A stretch of DNA of 64,000 bases from Ichthyophis bannanicus (GCA_033557465.1 CM066043.1:83606662-83670661); one strand, 5' to 3'; positions 1 through 11,694 are shown, counted from the stretch's first letter. Made by a program: numbers and translations. The notes: generated from the letters alone by a model not told the origin.

Positions 1-175
1 CCTGCTCTCGTCTCTTTGCCCTTGTTCTTATCTTATTCTTCTCCTTTTCTTGCTTTGTCTTTTTAGATTGTAAGCTCTTTTGAGCAGGGACTGTCTATTT
101 TGTGTTTTTCATTGTACAGCGCTGCGTGCGCCTGGTAGCACTTTATAAATGCTTAGTAGTAGTAGTAGGCTATAC
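1..175 (+). repeat. L2-type LINE 3' terminal fragment
   Basis: The stretch TAGATTGTAAGCTC...GAGCAGGGACTGT, then a GTACAGCGCTGCGTGCG block and a (TAG)n tail, is the 3' end of an L2-like LINE. The same block occurs in reverse at 6112-6220 at the end of the L2 copy inside the Tc1 transposon. It abuts a decayed DIRS element at about 176, so this LINE probably inserted into that DIRS, whose missing end would lie left of the window (inference). Confidence 0.7.
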
Positions 176-575
176 ACAAAGAGATCCAGAGAGAAAGGGT
201 ACGTTTGGTGACAGGGCGTCCAGGCTTGTTCTGGTCATAAGAGACAAAAAGCTGTGTACTTTACCGCCGGGTTGCAGTCCGAAGGAGGTAGAGGCACAGT
301 GCCCTGACACAATTGAGGGTTTGGAGCCGATGCTCTTCTGGAGAAGAGTGGGATTCTGGGTGGAAGGTGGGAAGTTCTATTGTCTGGTTGATATGGAAGG
401 CAGAGGCCACCTTCAAGACAAACTTGGGGTGTGTCCAGAGAGAAGCACGGTCATTGGTGAGCTGTGTGTATGATGGGTGCACCACTAAGACCTGCAGCTT
501 GCTGATTCGTCTGGCCGATATAATGGCTATCAGGAACAAGGTCTTCCAAGAGACGTATTTCATGTCCACCGACTG
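176..575 (-). pseudogene. DIRS tyrosine recombinase pseudogene, C-terminus missing
   Basis: The minus-strand frame contains SWKTLFLIAIISARRISKLQ, matching SWKTIFLVALTSARRVSELQ of the recombinase at 22816-23166, including the first catalytic arginine of the family. A PGRPVTKRTLSLW-like segment follows near 200. The HxxR and tyrosine boxes are absent because the L2 fragment begins at about 175. Confidence 0.75.
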
Positions 576-775
576 TCCAGACCCCTTGGGTTCGGATGTA
601 GAGACAGTGCACCTCCCCCCCAGCCCACCAGAGAAGCATCAGTGGTGATGGTTAGCTGCTGTACAGGTTGCCTGAGGGGGCTTCCGTGTGCTAGGTTCTT
701 CTCGCAGGACCATCAGCAGAGGGAGGTGGTTACTGTTGCATCCAGAGGAATGGTGGCATTCAAGGGGTGCGAATG

Positions 776-1720
776 TTAAGTCCAGTGCGACTGCAGGTGC
801 CACTGGAGGTGGCGCATATGGAGCTTTGCTAGGGGCACTACTTGGGATGAGCTGCCATGTGGCCCAGGAGGCGGAGCAGCATCCGAGCAGTAGTGGTACC
901 CTTCACCAGGATGCGCTGTATGAGGTTCATGATGGCGTCCCTCCAATGATGGGCGAGGAAGGCCTTTGAGGCAGTGGTGTCTATGATGGCTCCAATGAAT
1001 TCCAGGTGTTGGGAGGGCTGCAGATGTGATTTCTGATAGTTCACCAGAAATCCCAGTGATGACAACAGTGTGATGGTTGTTCAGGTCGCTGTTGTGGCAT
1101 CCTTTAAGGAAAGGGTGGAGATCAGCCAGTCGTTGAGGTGCGGAAAAACACATATGCCCTGCCTGCGGAGATGTGCAGCTTACACGGCGACACATTTTGC
1201 AAATACTAGCGGAGCATGCGAGAGGCCAAAGGGGAGAACTTTGTACTGAAAGTGATTCCCCATGACCTGGAATTGTAGGTATTTCTGTGTGTATGCATCC
1301 AGTAAGTCCAGGGAAGTCAACCACTCCCCGGGTTAGATAAGGAGAAGGATGGATCTGAGTGAGTGCATCCCTTGCGATGAATTTGTTGAGCATGCAGAAA
1401 TCGAGAATGGAGTGCATGCCCCCCTGACTTCTTGGGTACCAAGAAGTACCTGGAGTAGAAGTCAGTGTTCCATTCTTCTGTTGGGACGGGTTCGATCACA
1501 CTGGATGCCAGGAGGGACAGAACCTCCGCCGTTAGGGCGGGGAGGGATGATGTAGATGTATTGCAGGGAGGCAGTTTGTGTTGCACTGGAGGTGAGAGAA
1601 ACCCGATAGGGTACCCTTCTTTGATCGCTAGGACCCTTTTGTCCGTGGTGATTGATTTCCAGGCCAGTAGGAACGTGGTCAGCCGGCCCCCAGTATGGAG
1701 GTTGGCCTTGCCCCTCATGT
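776..1720 (-). pseudogene. DIRS reverse transcriptase pseudogene
   Basis: The segment FYSRYFLVPKKSGG near 1440-1480 is the N-terminal fingers motif of DIRS RT, and LEFIGAIIDTTASKAF...LRLLGHMAAHPK at 838-1010 matches the thumb region of the intact copy (LEFIGARLDS...LQLLGHMAST). The catalytic YLDD block between them is not preserved in any single frame. A TTDASLVGWGG motif just downstream (about 590-650) marks the RNase H start. Confidence 0.75.
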
Positions 1721-1859
1721 CAAAAGGCCTGGTTGGATTTTCCTGCCCTGGATTGCAAGGTCTTTTGTTGCTTCCTCTCCCCTGGCGAGGCTTCTGCCAG
1801 TAGGAGGACTGGAGAGTCTGGGGCTTGTATCGTGGTTGCGGCCATTTGCAGTAAAAGCC

Positions 1860-2900
1860 ATATTAGAGCCTGGAAGAGGAATAGGAGTAGGGCTTGTAGT
1901 GGTAGGAATTTTTGCGGTTGGACCGCTCTAAGCCCTTATCTGCAAGGGTCTGTAGCATGGCACAGTGGTCCTTCAAGGCGTTCACAGCATCATTCACTTT
2001 GTCACCGAACAATGTATCACCTGCACAGGGGGCATCCGTGATGTGGTCATGTGTGTCTTCTTGCAGTCCCAAAGCTCTGAGCCAGACTTGTCAGCGGGAG
2101 GATATAGCGGTCACTGCAGTGCGCATATGTCTGCGTGGACTTTGAATGCTTGAGGGCAGACTCCACCACTATGGAGTGGTGTGTCAAATCCTGGAATGGG
2201 TTGGACCTGGTACTTTGCGTTCAGTTTCCGAGATGCAGGTGGCCCCATGGTGGGGTTCTGTCACAATTTGAAGAGGTTTTCACGCAGTAGTGGGTGCACA
2301 GGAATGAGTGTAGGAGTTCTTGGTGCCTCTAAAAACTTTCGCGCTGCCTGTTTTTCAGGTCACTGGTCAGAGGTGTCGCAGGCCTTTGAAAGGTCTAAAG
2401 TGGTTGTGACCTTCCGGAGGAACTTGGGGTAGGTCAGATCCTCAGGGTTGTTGGACGGCGGGTCTATTGCCGGTGCGGGGGTCTCCAGGTCTGTCGCTGG
2501 ATGGGGTTCCCTGGAGGTGTGGAATTTCCTGGAACTGCAGAGTTGCCTGGAAGTTTGTTGCTGAAGGGGAGAGAAGCCCCTGAGCAGAGCGGCTACAGAT
2601 GGAGGCCTGAGAAGGCACATCCAGAGTCATGGAGAGAACTGGCCAAAGCAGGGGAAGTCACGTGGGGAGCCGTATGGTCCTGGACGGCCTCGGGCAGATC
2701 TCCGGAGCAGGCGGTGAGTAGGGGGGGTCACTGGAAAAAGCTCCTGGAGAGCATGCCAGCAAGATTTTCTTGCTCATGGGGACACCTTGGTGCAGTTAGT
2801 ACAGTCCTCGACTCTGTGGGAGACCCCAAGGCTGCGGAGGTATCTATCATGGGAGTCCATGGAATTCATCCTCCTGGAGCAGCCAGGGCATTTTTTTAAA
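1860..2900 (-). pseudogene. gag: DIRS gag pseudogene
   Basis: A minus-strand translation near 2880-2770 gives a degenerate CxxC-type N-terminus (CPGCSRRM...SHDRYLRSLG) matching the zinc-finger-like start of the gag at 18675. Further on, FLRKVTTTLDL and LLRENLFKL correspond to the charged region and the PPMLERLLFRMW segment of that gag. Several stops and frame changes break it. DIRS gag proteins are thought to be nucleocapsid-like RNA-binding proteins; no function is expected from this copy. Confidence 0.65.
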
Positions 2901-3251
2901 ACCTGGTTTGGGCATGGCTTGATTGAAGATTCTATCTGTAGATGCTGGCTTGCAGCTGATTGTAGATTCTATCTGAATGCTTGTTCTAGTGGAGAATATG
3001 AGAGATCCGTCTTGCTACCAAGGCAGAAGAATGCAAAGTGGCTGGCTAGGGGCTGGCCTGGGGGTAGGGCCAAGGTGTGGATCATGCTCAGAGGGGCGAA
3101 GCCCTTCTGAGCTATGGAGAGTACTTCCATCTTTGGCATCGTTGGATGACGTCACCAGGTGTGGCTGACACATCCTGCTTGTTCTAGGAAAATTTACCTT
3201 TCACACCCCAAGAATCTGATGCACTACAAGCAGAGCAGGTGAGCAGACAGA

Positions 3252-3508
3252 AGGGGAGGAGTGGCCTAGTGGTTAGGACATGGTACTTCAGGCCAGAGGG
3301 CCGGGGGTTCAAGTCTCACCTGGGGATAGCAATCTTGGACTGGAGGGACTGGGGTTTCTCCACTCAACTGTCCGTTGCCTCAGGTACACATAGATTGTGA
3401 GCCCTTTAGGGACAAGGGAATGTATCCAGTATCTGTTTGTAGTGATTCATAATGTAAACCGCTTTGATTGAAGGATAAGGCGGTATAGAAAACTGGTTAA
3501 ATAAATGG
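3252..3508 (+). repeat. tRNA-derived SINE with LINE-like tail
   Basis: Pol III box A (TGGCCTAGTGG, 3262-3272) and box B (GGTTCAAGTCT, 3306-3316) lie 34 bp apart in a tRNA-like head. The 3' part carries AGATTGTGAGCCC, then AATGTAAACCGC...GGCGGTATAG and a TTAAATAAA tail. The last block forms a small hairpin also found at the 3' ends of local L2-type LINEs. Confidence 0.8.
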
Positions 3509-5045
3509 AGCTTAAAATAGCTTAAGCTATGGCTAGTGTGATTCAGGTAGCAAATTCTGTGTAGTCCCATGTGGAGGATATCTGGGTCGGGCTATTCGCT
3601 ATTCAAGTTGGTTGGAATTAGGATGCTGCAAAAAAAGCATTCACAGCTCCCAGTGGAGAAGAGGTCACTCTCATTTTTGAAGGGGGACACTTGTGACCAG
3701 AATCAAGGCTCCTGTTTTCAGAGTTCCAGAAGGAGTCCTAGTGTCTGGCCCCCAGTCTTAGGACTTCCATTCCAATGAGCAGCCTGGGTGTATAGGAGGG
3801 AAGGGGAATATAAAATAAGAGAACAAGCCCCAGAGAGGTGTGCATGAAGACTCTTGGCACCAGATTCCATCCCTGGTTTCAGTTCAGATGAAAGTACAAA
3901 GGAACGGGCGGTAACTGCCAAACCAGAAAAATAAAGATGGAGTTAGCATTTTTCTGAACATAAAATAAAATAATTAAAAACAAAACACAACATTTGTTCT
4001 GTAGCTGTTTGCCATTTTTCTTCTTCACACATGATGGGTGCACGCTTAAAATAAATGGAAGAAATATTTTTTCTTCTCCTTCAGTGAATAGTAGCTGCAA
4101 ATTAGCCTCATTTTGTGGAAAGCTGGGTGTCAGAAAGTATCCATATGAGCAGTGCTATCTATCTTTAGGGCAAGGGGAGCTGTTTTTTTCAAAGCAAATG
4201 TGTTAGCCTGCCAGTACCAAGGCAACACCAAGGTGATTAATGAGTGCGGATGAATTAACGAACTGTGGTTGTCTCTTATTAAAGTGAAATGAATCCCTCA
4301 CAAGGAGAAGCCATTGGTTGGCTTTGTAGGGTTGTAATTATTTATCCCTAATATCCATGCAAAGGTTTGTCAGGCTGATCATGGGTAGCTTACCCAGTGA
4401 AGGAGACTTACTTCTGCTCTGGGAAGGCAGTTTCTGCATGCTACTATTAAAAACGGTTTGCATTTTATTTCAGTGGCCCCCAATAAAGAACAACGAATCT
4501 GTAATGGTCACATTTGCACAAGCCAGTGCATAGAAGGTTTTAAGAGGGAATACACTGGAGCCTGAGAAGCTTTGAGACAGGGAGAAAGTTAAAATAGGAG
4601 AGATGGCTGACAACTAGCATTTATGATAAAATGCAAAACTTGAAAAATTCCCCCCAAGCATTCACTTGAGCTAAATTATACTTGAAGAGGTTAATTGCGT
4701 AATCTCCCAGAATTGGTGTCTAGTGGAGCAGGAATAATCCTCACGTCCTCCTGCACAGCTGGCTGTGTGTTGCAAAATGGCACCCATGACCCGAAGCTGT
4801 AATCTCACAGTACTTCCTCTAGGATCATAATTTCCCCTAGAGATGTGGATTCCTATGTGAAATGAGGAATCCACATCTAGCTATAGACCTATCCACACCA
4901 CTCTCTCTCCTCGCTCTCACCACATCTCCAGGAAATTTAAACATGGTAAGCATCCCCACTTTTAAAAGGTCCCCGTTCTAAAATGGCATTTACATATAGA
5001 TGGTGCTTATTTAGAAGTAAGGATATTTCTGAAATAACCTCCATG
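3509..5045. other. No gene or recognised repeat
   Basis: Short frames only and no recognisable protein motif. The one structure seen is a perfect 13-bp inverted repeat at 4841-4853/4866-4878 (AGATGTGGATTCC and its complement) around a 12-nt loop. Confidence 0.5.
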
Positions 5046-5400
5046 GGTTTTATTTATTTATTTTATTTATTTATTTAGCTATTTCTTCTATACCGCCCCT
5101 TCCAGAGATCAGGGGCGGTTTACATGGAACAAGTAAACAAATTTGTATACTAATGTATACATTACATGAAACAGAGATTTTTTAACTTTAAACAGATAAT
5201 AGTTGTTAACAGAGATTTATAACATTGTAACTTTATACAAATAACTGTGCATTAATTGTCAAAACTATTTACATTTTATATACATTAATAAGTTTCTGTA
5301 TCGTAGTGTTGATCTAGTGTTGATCAGAGTTTTTTCTACCTTTTTATAGGTTTCTTTTTATAGGTTTTTATAGGTTTCTTTTCCCCTTAGGCTGCTGCGG
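5046..5400 (-). repeat. L2-type LINE 3' end fragment
   Basis: A TTTATTTATTT tract followed by CTATACCGCCCC...GGGGCGGTTTACAT is the reverse complement of the GTAAACCGCC...GGCGGTATA-(AAATAAA)n tail seen at the end of the L2 element at 37601-40525. Similar tails occur at 25197, 32265, 51404 and 58946. AT-rich sequence to about 5400 is probably LINE 3' UTR. Confidence 0.55.
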
Positions 5401-5792
5401 ATGCTCAAATTTAGCTGCATCCTATGAACTTTTTTAATTATTTGGATTTCTTAATATATCTCCTTTCCCAAAGACCAAAGCTGCGACTGAACCAATCTAT
5501 CAGCACCTTTGTTATGGCAGAGCTGTTAATTTACCAAATTCACTCAATTCCAAGAGAGAGCTCATAGGGAAGTCCTGGATTTCAGGCTACCCTATTCTGA
5601 TGCATTTTGGGATCTCCAGCACTAACTTCTGTAGATAGAATCAGGGTCTACAAATACTACTTTTAGGATGTTACAGTTGTGGTCAATGTTATTAGCACCA
5701 TTGCGTTTTAGTTAGTTATGTACAATATCTCGAGAAATAATTGGAAATATTCCAACCGTATGTTATCATACAGTAATATTTTAATAGTATAT

Positions 5793-8700
5793 TCAAAGGT
5801 ATACAACAAAGAGAACATGTCTGTGCAACTTAGATGTAGTAATTTCTGAGAAAAAAAAACTAAATATGACCTGGACGGGATTAATGGCTCCCTTCGCTAA
5901 TATTTGGTTGCACAACTCTTGGCAGTGATGAGAGCCTCCGAATGTTTCTTGTAGCCGTCTATAAGTTTCATACATCTGTCTGCTGGTAGTTTCCAGGATT
6001 CCTTTTACTAGTGGCAGATTTCAGCTCTTTCTAAAAGTTCTCGATTGGATTGAGATCAGGATTCTGCTGGCAATTTAAAACAACCATTTTTTTCCTTTTT
6101 AACCATTCTTTTGTGCTACTACCACTAGTGCTATAAGACATACAGAGCGCTCTACGTACAAACATATAAAGAAGACAGTCCCTGCTTGTAGAGCTTACAC
6201 TCTAATCAAGAAAGACAGAGCAATACAAGAGAAACAAGGAGGGGCGGGGGTGATTTTAAATAGGGAAGGAGACACAAGGAGAACAAGAGATTAGGATCCA
6301 AATGCGGCCTCAAAGAGGTAAGTCTTTAGCATGGATTTGAAGAGGGGGAAAGAAGAGACTTGATGTAAAGATAGAGGAAGTTTGTTCCATACATAAGGAT
6401 GAGCAAGGTGAAAAGATCGAAGTCTGGAGTTTACAGAAGAAGAAAAGGGCATAGAGAGAAGAAAGCCAGAGGAGGAGCAGAGTTCATGAGGAAGGGTGTA
6501 GGGAGACAGAAGAGAGGAAAGGTAATGAGAGGCAGTAGAGTGAATGCATTTATATGTTAGAAAGATAAGTTTGAATTGGTTATGGAAACGGAAGGGGAAA
6601 CAGTGAAGTGATTTTAGAAGAGGGGTTATATGAGTGTATTGGGGCTGGCAGAAGGTTAGCCGCACAGCAGAGTTCTGGATAGATTGAAGAGAAGAGAGAT
6701 GACACTGAGGGAGACCAGCAAGGAGGAGGTTGCAATAGTCAAGATGGGAAGAGACCAAAGAGTGAATAAGAGCCTTAGTAGTGTGTTCAGAGAGGAAGGG
6801 GCACATTTTGTTAATGCTGTAGAGAAAGAAACAACAGGTTTTAGCTATATATTGAATATGTGTGGAGAAGGAAAAGGAGGTGTGAAAGATGACCCCAAAG
6901 TTGTGGATAGAAGAAACAGGAAGAAGAAGAGTGTTGTCAACAGTGATAGAGAAAGGAGGAAGGAGGGTTTAGGGGGAAAGATAAGAAGTTCATTTTTAGC
7001 CATATACAATTTTAGGTGATGGTGAGACATCCAGGCGGCAATGCCAGATAAGCAAGTAGAGATACAAGTTGGAGCAAAGGAGAGTTGTCCGGTATGGATA
7101 GATTTGAGAGTCTTCAGCATAAAAATGATTCTGAAAGCCATGGGAAGAAATGAGAGCACCAGGTGACTGGGTATAGAGAGAGAAAATGAGAGGGCCCAGA
7201 ACAGACTCTAGAAGTACACCAACTGAGAGAGGGATGGCAGTAGAGGAGGAACCTCCTGAACAAACACTGAAAGAGCAATTGGAGAGATCAGAAGAGAACT
7301 AAGACAGTACAGGACCTCTAAAACCAAGAGAGAATAAAGTGTCAAGGAGGAGGAGGTGGTCAACAGTATCAAAAGCAGCAGAAAGATCGAGAAGAATGAG
7401 TAAAGTCTTTGGACTTAGTGAGGAAGAGACGATTGTAGACTTTGGCAAGAGCTTTTTTCAGTAGAATGAAACAGATGAAAACTAGATTGAAGTGGATCAA
7501 GGAGGGCTTGAGAGGAGAGAAATTTGAGACAAGTAGGGTCAAGTGAGAGTTTTTTGAGGAGAGGAATGATTACAGCATGCTTGAAGGCTGCAGGGAAGGT
7601 TGCATTGGAAAGAAACAGGTTGAGAATGTGTGAGATTAAAGGGATGATGGAGGAAGAGATGGAGTTGAGGAGATAGATGAGGATAGAATCAGAAGAACAG
7701 ATAGTGAGTTTAGAAGAAAAAAGAAGAGAGGTTTCCTCAACAGAAATGTCAGAAAAGGATGAAAGGGTGATAGAGGTTAAGGCGAAAAATTGGGAACGAA
7801 GAGGGGGTAAAGAAGATTTAGTGGGGAATTGAAGAGTAATCTTATGCATTTTGTCATGGAAATAGCCTGCTAGGGTTTGGGCAGAGAGGAGGATTGGAGG
7901 TGGAGGTGCCTTAAGAAGAGAATTGAGAGCAGAAAAGAGACGACGAGGTTTACAGGCAAGACTGTTAGATGGAGAAAATAGTTTTGCTTAGCAAGTGCAA
8001 TGGTGGAAAGAAGAAAGCATGAATTTGAAATGAAGAAAGTCAGAGAGAGCAGGATTTGCTCAGCTGAACGGGCACGGGAATGAAGGTAGTGGGTAGCTGA
8101 AGACAACTAGAGCTGAGGTGAGATACTTTTGAATATATGTTTTAGGTCATTGTCTTGCTGGAAGACCCATGACCTTTGACCCAGACCTAGCTTTCTGACA
8201 CTAGGTAGCATATTTTGCTTCAAAATACATTTGTAGTCCTCTAACTTCATGATTCCTTTAATATGTTCTAGGCCTCCAGTTCCTGAGGCAGTAAAATAGC
8301 CCCACATTATGGAACCTTTACCATATTTAATTGTAGGAAGAGTGCTTTTTTTCTTTATAAGCTTCATTTCTTCGCCTGTAAAAGTATCTCTGGTTTACAT
8401 TGCCAAAGTGATCGTTTGGTTTCATCTCTCCACAGAACATTTTCCCAGAAGGACTGTGGTTTCTCAAGATGGGTTTGGGAAAATATCAGGTGTGCCTTTT
8501 TATGTCTGTCTTTGAGCAGTGGGTCCTCCTTGGCCTTCGCCCATGAAGTCCTTCTTTGTTTAGTGCGTGGTATATGGTGTGGGTTGAAACTACCACGCCA
8601 GACTGCTCCAGGCCAGCCTTAAGATTGTTGGATGTTGTACATGGTGTTTTTCCAATAGTTCACACTAATCTTCGAAGACTTCTTGGATTAATTTTCCTCT

Positions 8701-8935
8701 TCCCACCATGTCCTAGAAGGTTCTTGACAGTTCAATGAGCAGAAAACGTCTTAGTAACATTGCAGTCTATAGACACAGGAATCTCAAGGTCTTTGGAGAT
8801 AGCCTTGTACCCTTTTGAAGTTTGATGTTTGGTGATAATGGCTTTTCTGATGGTCTCAGGCAGCTCTCTTGTTTTCACCATTGTGAAAATGGAACAGAAA
8901 GCAAATGTGGCCATTTTAAACAATAGAGCCATCAT
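5793..8935 (-). pseudogene. Tc1 transposase pseudogene split by an L2 LINE
   Basis: The N-terminal helix-turn-helix part reads MVKTRELPETIRKAI...TSKGYKAISKDL (8880-8770). The DDE core follows with WRDETK near 8440 (first Asp), GSIMWGYFTASGTG at 8310-8270 and WVFQQDND near 8160 (second Asp). After the LINE (6112-8108), NPDLNPIEN at about 6065-6035 supplies the catalytic Glu region and CNQ-type C-terminal sequence ends near 5880. Stops, frameshifts and the LINE inactivate it. Length without the insertion fits the usual 340-residue family. Confidence 0.85.
6112..8108 (-). pseudogene. L2-type LINE reverse transcriptase, 5'-truncated
   Basis: Minus-strand fragments in several frames give L2-clade RT. 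7849-7415 has the RT N-terminus (HAVIIPLLKKLSLDP, LQSSFHLFHSTE), 7159-6845 has an [14 protein letters not shown] segment after the catalytic block, and 6806-6291 is the conserved C-terminus (SHLDYCNLLLAGLP, YVWNKLPLSLHQ, FPLFKSMLKTYLF). The 3' UTR ends with TTAGAGTGTAAGCTC...GCAGGGACTGT and a TAGTAG tail at 6112, the same end as 1-175. It interrupts Tc1 transposase between its second Asp and its Glu. Confidence 0.85.
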
Positions 8936-9129
8936 TCATTGGTTGATTCAAGTCATGTGAGTACTGACAATTGATCACAGGTATAGCTAATTTTACTGCA
9001 GTGGGAATGTGGTTTTTCTGTTAAAACTGATCTGAATTGTTTATAAGGGTGCCAATAATTATGTCCTAAAAAGACGCACAATTTAAAATCCCCTACTCAA
9101 AAGCTCTCCAATATGCTAGATATGTGTTG

Positions 9130-9420
9130 GACTTTTTATCTTTTATTTTTCTATTAAGTTGATTTTATTCTATAAATAGTGACTATGCGCGACATTTTTT
9201 CACTGGTGGAGGGAAGTGTGACAGTCGGTGGAGTAACGAGATAGAACGTGGGCAGCATCACCGTTGAGTACTGGTCTCCTGATGAAATAGACCTGAAACG
9301 TATGCTGGTACCGGGACTGTACGTTGGGATCATAAGAGCGGGGAAGACTTCATCTGGTCCTTGTTTCAGAAACTTTGAAGCTGAGTACAATATAATAAGA
9401 TTAACAGGACAGTATGTTGT
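9130..9420 (+). repeat. Penelope-like terminal fragment with hammerhead-like core
   Basis: 9279-9299 reads CTGATGAAATAGACCTGAAAC, followed by a GTTGGG motif; the order CTGANGA...GAAAC...GTTGGG matches the Penelope-like termini at 24443 and 51803. Weakly similar AT-rich segments flank it in inverted orientation (about 9157-9180 and 9388-9410). The placement inside Tc1 explains the over-long 5' part of that transposon. Stem II is poor, so activity is not implied. Confidence 0.4.
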
Positions 9421-9979
9421 CTCCTAGAAAAACAATTTTTGTATGATGGGTGGTTTTTAAAAAACTAGCAAGGGGTCATTGATGTGCTACAACACAAATG
9501 CTGTCATCGGGTGCGAGCCTAGAAGCAGCAGTGTTATTTTTAACTGAGACCTCATTTGCTAGTTCTGCCTCTCTACACAGTGAATGGTGAACCATTTTTT
9601 TGAAAGTTTGAGTATATTATCGTTCAGTGACCAAATAAGTTTTGTATAAAAATTAAGAAAGCATTAACATTCCATATCATGGTATGGATATTCAAAAATA
9701 ATACTTATCTAAATGGATCAAGCAGAAAAAGCTTCAAATCAACGTCTGCTGACGATCGAATACGACTTCCATAATGAGCCATCAGAGAGTTTTTCATGGC
9801 TTTTAGAAAATCATAGCCACGGTGTTCTTTTGTAATTGGTCTTGTTTATTTTATTCTTTTGTGTTTCAAATATGTGTGCATATATATAGTCCAAAACTAG
9901 CTACTTTTTTTTTTTTAGGAGATATTGGACATTAAGGGGTTGAACTGCAAGGGTGCCAATAATGCTGACCACAACTATA

Positions 9980-11080
9980 AGTTCAAAACTAGAATTGTCC
10001 AAAAAGTCTCCCCTCTGGAACTGAGTATCTTGGCATTTCTGCTTAGGTTGGTTCATCCTGTTATAGCGTCCTTAACCGGGGCATGAGTGGCTACTAGACA
10101 GGCATTTCCAAGGTTAGAATACTAGGCAAACAAACTTTCTCAAGGTAAGTTTTAATGTTATTGTACCTGCATGTAGTGCATCCTACTAAAAGGGCAACAA
10201 AGATTATTGGAATCAAAGAACTTGACAAGAAGCTGAGGTATCAGGAAGCAAGGCAGATAAAACAGAAACCAATGTAGGCCTCATGGAACAAGACAATTAG
10301 ACAGGAACAATGAACCAGCAGGCAACAAGCCCAGAGGTGGGACATAAATACCAAGCCTGCCTTGGGCTAATCAAGAAGCTAAGATGACCAGAAAGACAAA
10401 AATGGACTAGCTAAAGCCAATTTCCTAGGAGATAGAATAGTTCCTCCTGGAAAACCTGTTGCTTTCAAACCCAAAGGGCACAGGTTTGAGTCTAGTCCAT
10501 GCCTGAGGACTATTAACGCTGAAAAAACCCTAAAATTTTGAAGGGTTTCCTATTGTTTCTGTTTAAAAATGATAAGAAATAACATGGGACATGTTTGTAT
10601 TTCTCATGTCATTTCAAATGAATGCATATCCATACTGCTGGACAATGTTATGCCATGTTTTAGAAATGCCCCTGGTGACACATTTTTTACCCAGTTAAGT
10701 TTTGTGCAGGCAAACTTTAGCTGAGAAATGAGAAATATTTACACCTCGGGTTTGTTCAACTAACTCCAAAAGTTAGCTACACATACCTTTTCAATATAGA
10801 CCCTTATCTGTGCAATGAAATAAATGTCAGGCTTTGGATATATTGATCCAAAGACTACCTTCAATATGAGGATGTCATAGTGCCACTGTACAAGTGCATC
10901 ATGGGTTTCAGCTGAACCTTTGCACTGTGTGACTGTGGGCTTGCCCTAATTTCTCTTTAAAACTGAGTTCTGGATTCTCAAATAAGCCTTGCGTCTAATT
11001 GCTATTAGAAATGATTCAGATTCATGATGTGAGTCATATTCCTGAGTCTTTCGGTCATCAAGTCGCAGCAATGTCATAAC
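9980..11080. other. No gene or recognised repeat
   Basis: No reading frame of note and no repeat family I recognise. Confidence 0.5.
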
Positions 11081-11228
11081 CAGGGTTTTTTTTTGAGGGG
11101 GCACGCGTGGTATGACGTACCAGCACCTTTTTAATTGCCTGCTAAAATAGAACCGTAGTCCTTATATATTAATGACAGATCCCTGCATATGAGTACAGGC
11201 ACATTTTTTTCCTGGAAAAAAATGCACT
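11081..11228. mobile_element. Short hAT-like MITE
   Basis: The ends CAGGGTTTTTTTTTGAGGGGGCAC and (reverse complement of the right end) CAGTGCATTTTTTTCCAGG are imperfect inverted repeats about 148 bp apart. Flanking octamers GTCATAAC (11073-11080) and ATCACAAT (11229-11236) agree at 5 of 8 positions, all differences being transitions, as expected of a decayed 8-bp hAT duplication. Confidence 0.45.
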
Positions 11229-11291
11229 GATCACAATCATAAATAATCTGCAATATGAGCAGAAAAATAAATCAGGAGGACTCTACAAAAG

Positions 11292-11502
11292 GAGTGGAGG
11301 AGTAGCCTAATGGTTAAGCACTGGCTTAGGAACCAAGCAACCTGGGTTTGTTTCCCACTGACACACTTTGTGGCCTTGTGTCTCAGAAGAATCCAAGTTA
11401 TCAATGTCTCTGTTTAATGTACATTACCAAGTTTAAGTTAGAATGTAAACCACTTTGACTAAAATGATAAAACAGTATAAAAAAACTGTTAAATAAAAGG
11501 AA
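11292..11502 (+). repeat. tRNA-derived SINE
   Basis: Box A TAGCCTAATGG (11303-11313) is intact and box B is degenerate (GGTTTGTTTCC near 11345). The tail has AATGTAAACCACTTTGACT...ACAGTATAA and TTAAATAAAAGG, the same plan as the SINE at 3252-3508. Confidence 0.7.
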
Positions 11503-11694
11503 TTCATTGTGTATCAAATGAAAAATGATCCAATTTCAGAACACAATTTAGACACAGAAATACAGAATATTTGAGCAGATAAAGATTTTAAGGGTTGTCC
11601 AGTCCATGAACTTACCCTTAGCTATTGCAATAGTGCAGACTCCACCAGATTCCCAGCCTTACTTTCACTCCCCCCCTGTTAAGGATTCTCTGTC

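Larger units (their letters stand above)
176..3195 (-). mobile_element. Decayed DIRS-type retroelement, truncated in the recombinase
   Basis: Read on the minus strand, the order is terminal-repeat-like sequence (3195-3100), gag (about 2900-1860), reverse transcriptase (1720-776), start of RNase H (about 700-590) and tyrosine recombinase (570-176). Each part aligns by eye to the better-preserved DIRS element at 18287-24075. The outer end (GAACAAGCAGGATGTGTCAG...GTGACGTCAT) resembles the left terminus of that element. Frames are heavily broken, and most of RNase H plus the start of the recombinase is deleted, so the RNase H start runs almost directly into the recombinase core. Confidence 0.8.
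5674..9977 (-). mobile_element. Tc1/mariner DNA transposon with nested insertions
   Basis: The left end CAGTTGTGGTCAATGTTATTAGCACC (5674) and the right end GGGTGCCAATAATGCTGACCACAACTA (to 9977) are inverted repeats flanked by TA dinucleotides (5672-5673, 9978-9979), the Tc1 target duplication. A further inner copy of the terminal motif is at 9047-9066. The transposase lies on the minus strand, and about 2 kb of L2 LINE and a Penelope-like fragment have been added inside. Confidence 0.85.

Noticed and set aside
3252..3330. Possible tRNA gene
   Set aside because: Boxes A and B are present, but the sequence does not fold as a full tRNA and continues into a LINE-like tail; it is a SINE head.
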